This document shows, one piece after another, positions 62,613 through 64,000 of a stretch of 64,000 nt of DNA. Position 1 is the stretch's first letter. Each line of letters starts with the position of its first letter. A program made the translations under genes and the position numbers. A model generated the notes under the pieces. The model was given only the letters and a program-made list of their open reading frames with translations, was not told the DNA's origin and did not search any database. The DNA lies in contig NZ_ATWL01000007.1 of NCBI RefSeq assembly GCF_000421225.1, forward strand, positions 62,001-126,000, written 5' to 3'. The DNA is from Ruania albidiflava DSM 18029. Its GTDB lineage: Bacteria > Actinomycetota > Actinomycetes > Actinomycetales > Beutenbergiaceae.

Positions 62613-62638
62613 TGGCACTCTAGAGGTGCGAGTGCTAT
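62612..62638. promoter_or_regulatory. CIRCE operator
   Basis: TTGGCACTC-N9-GAGTGCTAT matches the HrcA consensus TTAGCACTC-N9-GAGTGCTAA in 15 of 18 arm positions, with the nine-base spacer. It sits 30 nt before hrcA. HrcA would repress its own gene and the downstream dnaJ. Confidence 0.9.
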
Positions 62639-62667
62639 CTGTTCGAGGGTCGAGGAGGTGAGGACCA

Positions 62668-63696
62668 GTGACGAGCGACCGGCGGCTGCAGGTGCTGGGC
62701 GCGATCGTGCAGGACTACGTCCGCAGCCGCGAACCCGTGGGCTCGCGCAACCTGGTGGACCGGCACAACCTCGGCGTCTCCCCGGCCACGATCCGCAACG
62801 ACATGGCTGCGTTGGAGGACGAGGGCTACATCGCTCAGCCGCACACCTCGGCGGGCCGCATCCCCACGGACAAGGGCTACCGGATGTTCGTGGACCAGAT
62901 CTCTGTGGTCAAACCGCTCTCCGGTCCGGAACGGCGCGCCATCACCGAGTTGCTCGGCGGCGCTGTGGACCTGGACGAGCTGCTCGAGCGCACCGTGCGG
63001 CTGCTGGCGCACCTCACCCAGCAGGTGGCGGTGGTGCAGTACCCCTCCCTGCGCCGTTCTGCACTGCAGCACGTCGAGCTCGTACCCACCGCTCCGCACC
63101 GCCTCATGGTGGTCATCATCACCAGCAACGGCCGGGTCGCCCAGCGCATCGTGGAGTCCACCCAGGACCTGGACGAGGTGCTGCTGGCCGAGCTGCGCGC
63201 CCGCATCAACGCCGAGGTCGCCGGCCTGGGTGCCGTCAAGGCCCGCCAGCGCCTGGAGCTGGTCGCAGCAGCGTTCGACCCACAGGACCGGCCGCTGATC
63301 ACAGCGATCGTGCAGACCATCGACGAGACCTTGTCGGAGGACGTCGAGGAGCGGATCGTGATGGCCGGCACCGCGAACCTGGCCCGTTCCGACCTGGACT
63401 TCCCTCGCACGATCGGTCCGGTGCTCGAGGCCCTCGAGGAGCAGATGGTGCTGCTGCGCCTGCTCACCGAGATGGTCGACGACGCCCCGGACCGGCCGTT
63501 GGCGGTGCGCATCGGCCGGGAGACCCACCACGAGAACCTCGCGGAGACGGCTGTGATCGCGAGCGGTTACGGTGGGGAGGGCCCAGAGGCCGTCGGCCAG
63601 CTCGGCGTGCTCGGTCCCACCCGGATGGACTACCCCACCACGATGGCGTCCGTCCGCGCGGTCGCCCGCTACCTGTCCCGATTCATGAGCGGATGA
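62668..63696 (+). CDS. hrcA: heat-inducible transcription repressor HrcA
   Basis: 342 aa. The N-terminal winged HTH ([50 protein letters not shown]) is diagnostic. The C-terminal GAF-like region includes [27 protein letters not shown]. It represses chaperone genes through CIRCE. GTG 62668. dnaJ follows 58 nt later, the usual actinobacterial hrcA-dnaJ pair. Confidence 0.97.
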   Translation: MTSDRRLQVLGAIVQDYVRSREPVGSRNLVDRHNLGVSPATIRNDMAALEDEGYIAQPHTSAGRIPTDKGYRMFVDQISVVKPLSGPERRAITELLGGAVDLDELLERTVRLLAHLTQQVAVVQYPSLRRSALQHVELVPTAPHRLMVVIITSNGRVAQRIVESTQDLDEVLLAELRARINAEVAGLGAVKARQRLELVAAAFDPQDRPLITAIVQTIDETLSEDVEERIVMAGTANLARSDLDFPRTIGPVLEALEEQMVLLRLLTEMVDDAPDRPLAVRIGRETHHENLAETAVIASGYGGEGPEAVGQLGVLGPTRMDYPTTMASVRAVARYLSRFMSG

Positions 63697-63754
63697 CTCG
63701 GCCCACAGCCCACCCTCGGACCCTAGCGACCTGAGAACCTACAGAAAGCAACCT

Positions 63755-64000
63755 GTGAGCGATTACTACGCCATCCTGGGTGTCTCCCACGACGCCAGCA
63801 CGGATGAGATCAAGCGCGCGTACCGCAAGCTCGCCCGTCAGCACCACCCGGACGTCGCCGGACCGGAGAGCGCGGAGAAGTTCAAGGACATCGCCGCCGC
63901 GCACGACGTGCTGTCCAACCCGGAGAAGCGGCGCGCCTACGACATGGGCGGGATGCCCGGCATGGCCGGTGGCGGCGCCGGCAGCGGGTTCGGGTTCTCC
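63755..64000 (+). CDS. dnaJ: chaperone DnaJ (3' truncated by the window)
   Basis: The first 82 codons are visible: the J-domain [35 protein letters not shown] with the HPD motif, followed by the start of the Gly/Phe-rich region ([18 protein letters not shown]). It is a co-chaperone of DnaK. GTG 63755 is the start. The zinc-finger and substrate domains lie beyond the window. Confidence 0.97.
   Translation, partial: MSDYYAILGVSHDASTDEIKRAYRKLARQHHPDVAGPESAEKFKDIAAAHDVLSNPEKRRAYDMGGMPGMAGGGAGSGFGFS

Overview
The window is GC-rich, densely packed DNA with short gaps, GTG/TTG starts and many leaderless starts. It is chromosomal DNA of a high-GC actinobacterium. The gene set (GTP-type PEP carboxykinase, LigD/Ku, DUF3097, DUF3817, DUF222-HNH endonuclease, PrpR/RamB-type regulator) and the order leuS-comEA-comEC-holA-rpsT-lepA-hemW-hrcA-dnaJ fit Micrococcales, possibly near Ruania/Beutenbergia; the genus is inferred. 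No rRNA, tRNA, CRISPR array, prophage or insertion sequence was seen, and no gap between genes exceeds 300 bases.

1-10.8 kb: the end of a Gfo/Idh/MocA oxidoreductase, a flavoprotein disulfide reductase, a Rieske lipoprotein, a PrpR/RamB/ScfR-type regulator divergent from pckG with a perfect palindrome between them, a FrnE-like DsbA protein, a large DUF222-HNH protein with a textbook leaderless promoter, and a DUF4282 membrane protein. 10.8-17.1 kb: a divergent LysR/MFS pair, then the divergent NHEJ pair ligD/ku. 17.2-26.6 kb: a heterodimeric ABC exporter with one degenerate ATPase site, a small membrane protein, and a tightly coupled envelope set (lipoprotein, membrane metallophosphoesterase, VKOR, Mn-type DtxR regulator).

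26.7-30.5 kb: a lower-GC secreted four-cysteine protein and a lipoprotein, then a peptidoglycan-binding adaptor, a MacB-type ATPase and its permease, nearly all overlapping. This is the best candidate for an undescribed system (peptide export or self-protection). 30.5-39.5 kb: a minus-strand run (sugar isomerase, Gfo/Idh, gnd, larE, larB) divergent from a LacI regulator, followed by uxaC and uxuB. Two LacI-type operators with arms GGCAA/TTGCC sit exactly at the divergent promoter and before uxaC, suggesting one uronate/sugar-acid regulon feeding the pentose phosphate pathway.

39.5-43.6 kb: a DUF559-type gene bracketed by two copies of a 52-bp palindromic terminator-like element, an LLM flavin oxidoreductase/MarR/FMN reductase operon, a long perfect inverted repeat whose outermost bases are the two convergent stop codons, and dps. 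43.7-51.4 kb: leuS, a membrane protein, comEA, a short comEC without its beta-lactamase domain, holA and rpsT. 51.4-56.2 kb: a solitary PemK/MazF-like protein, a thiolase divergent from the two CoA-transferase subunits, and two membrane proteins. 56.2-64 kb: lepA, hemW, two Pro-rich membrane paralogues, a DUF3097 gene, and hrcA with a CIRCE element followed by a truncated dnaJ.
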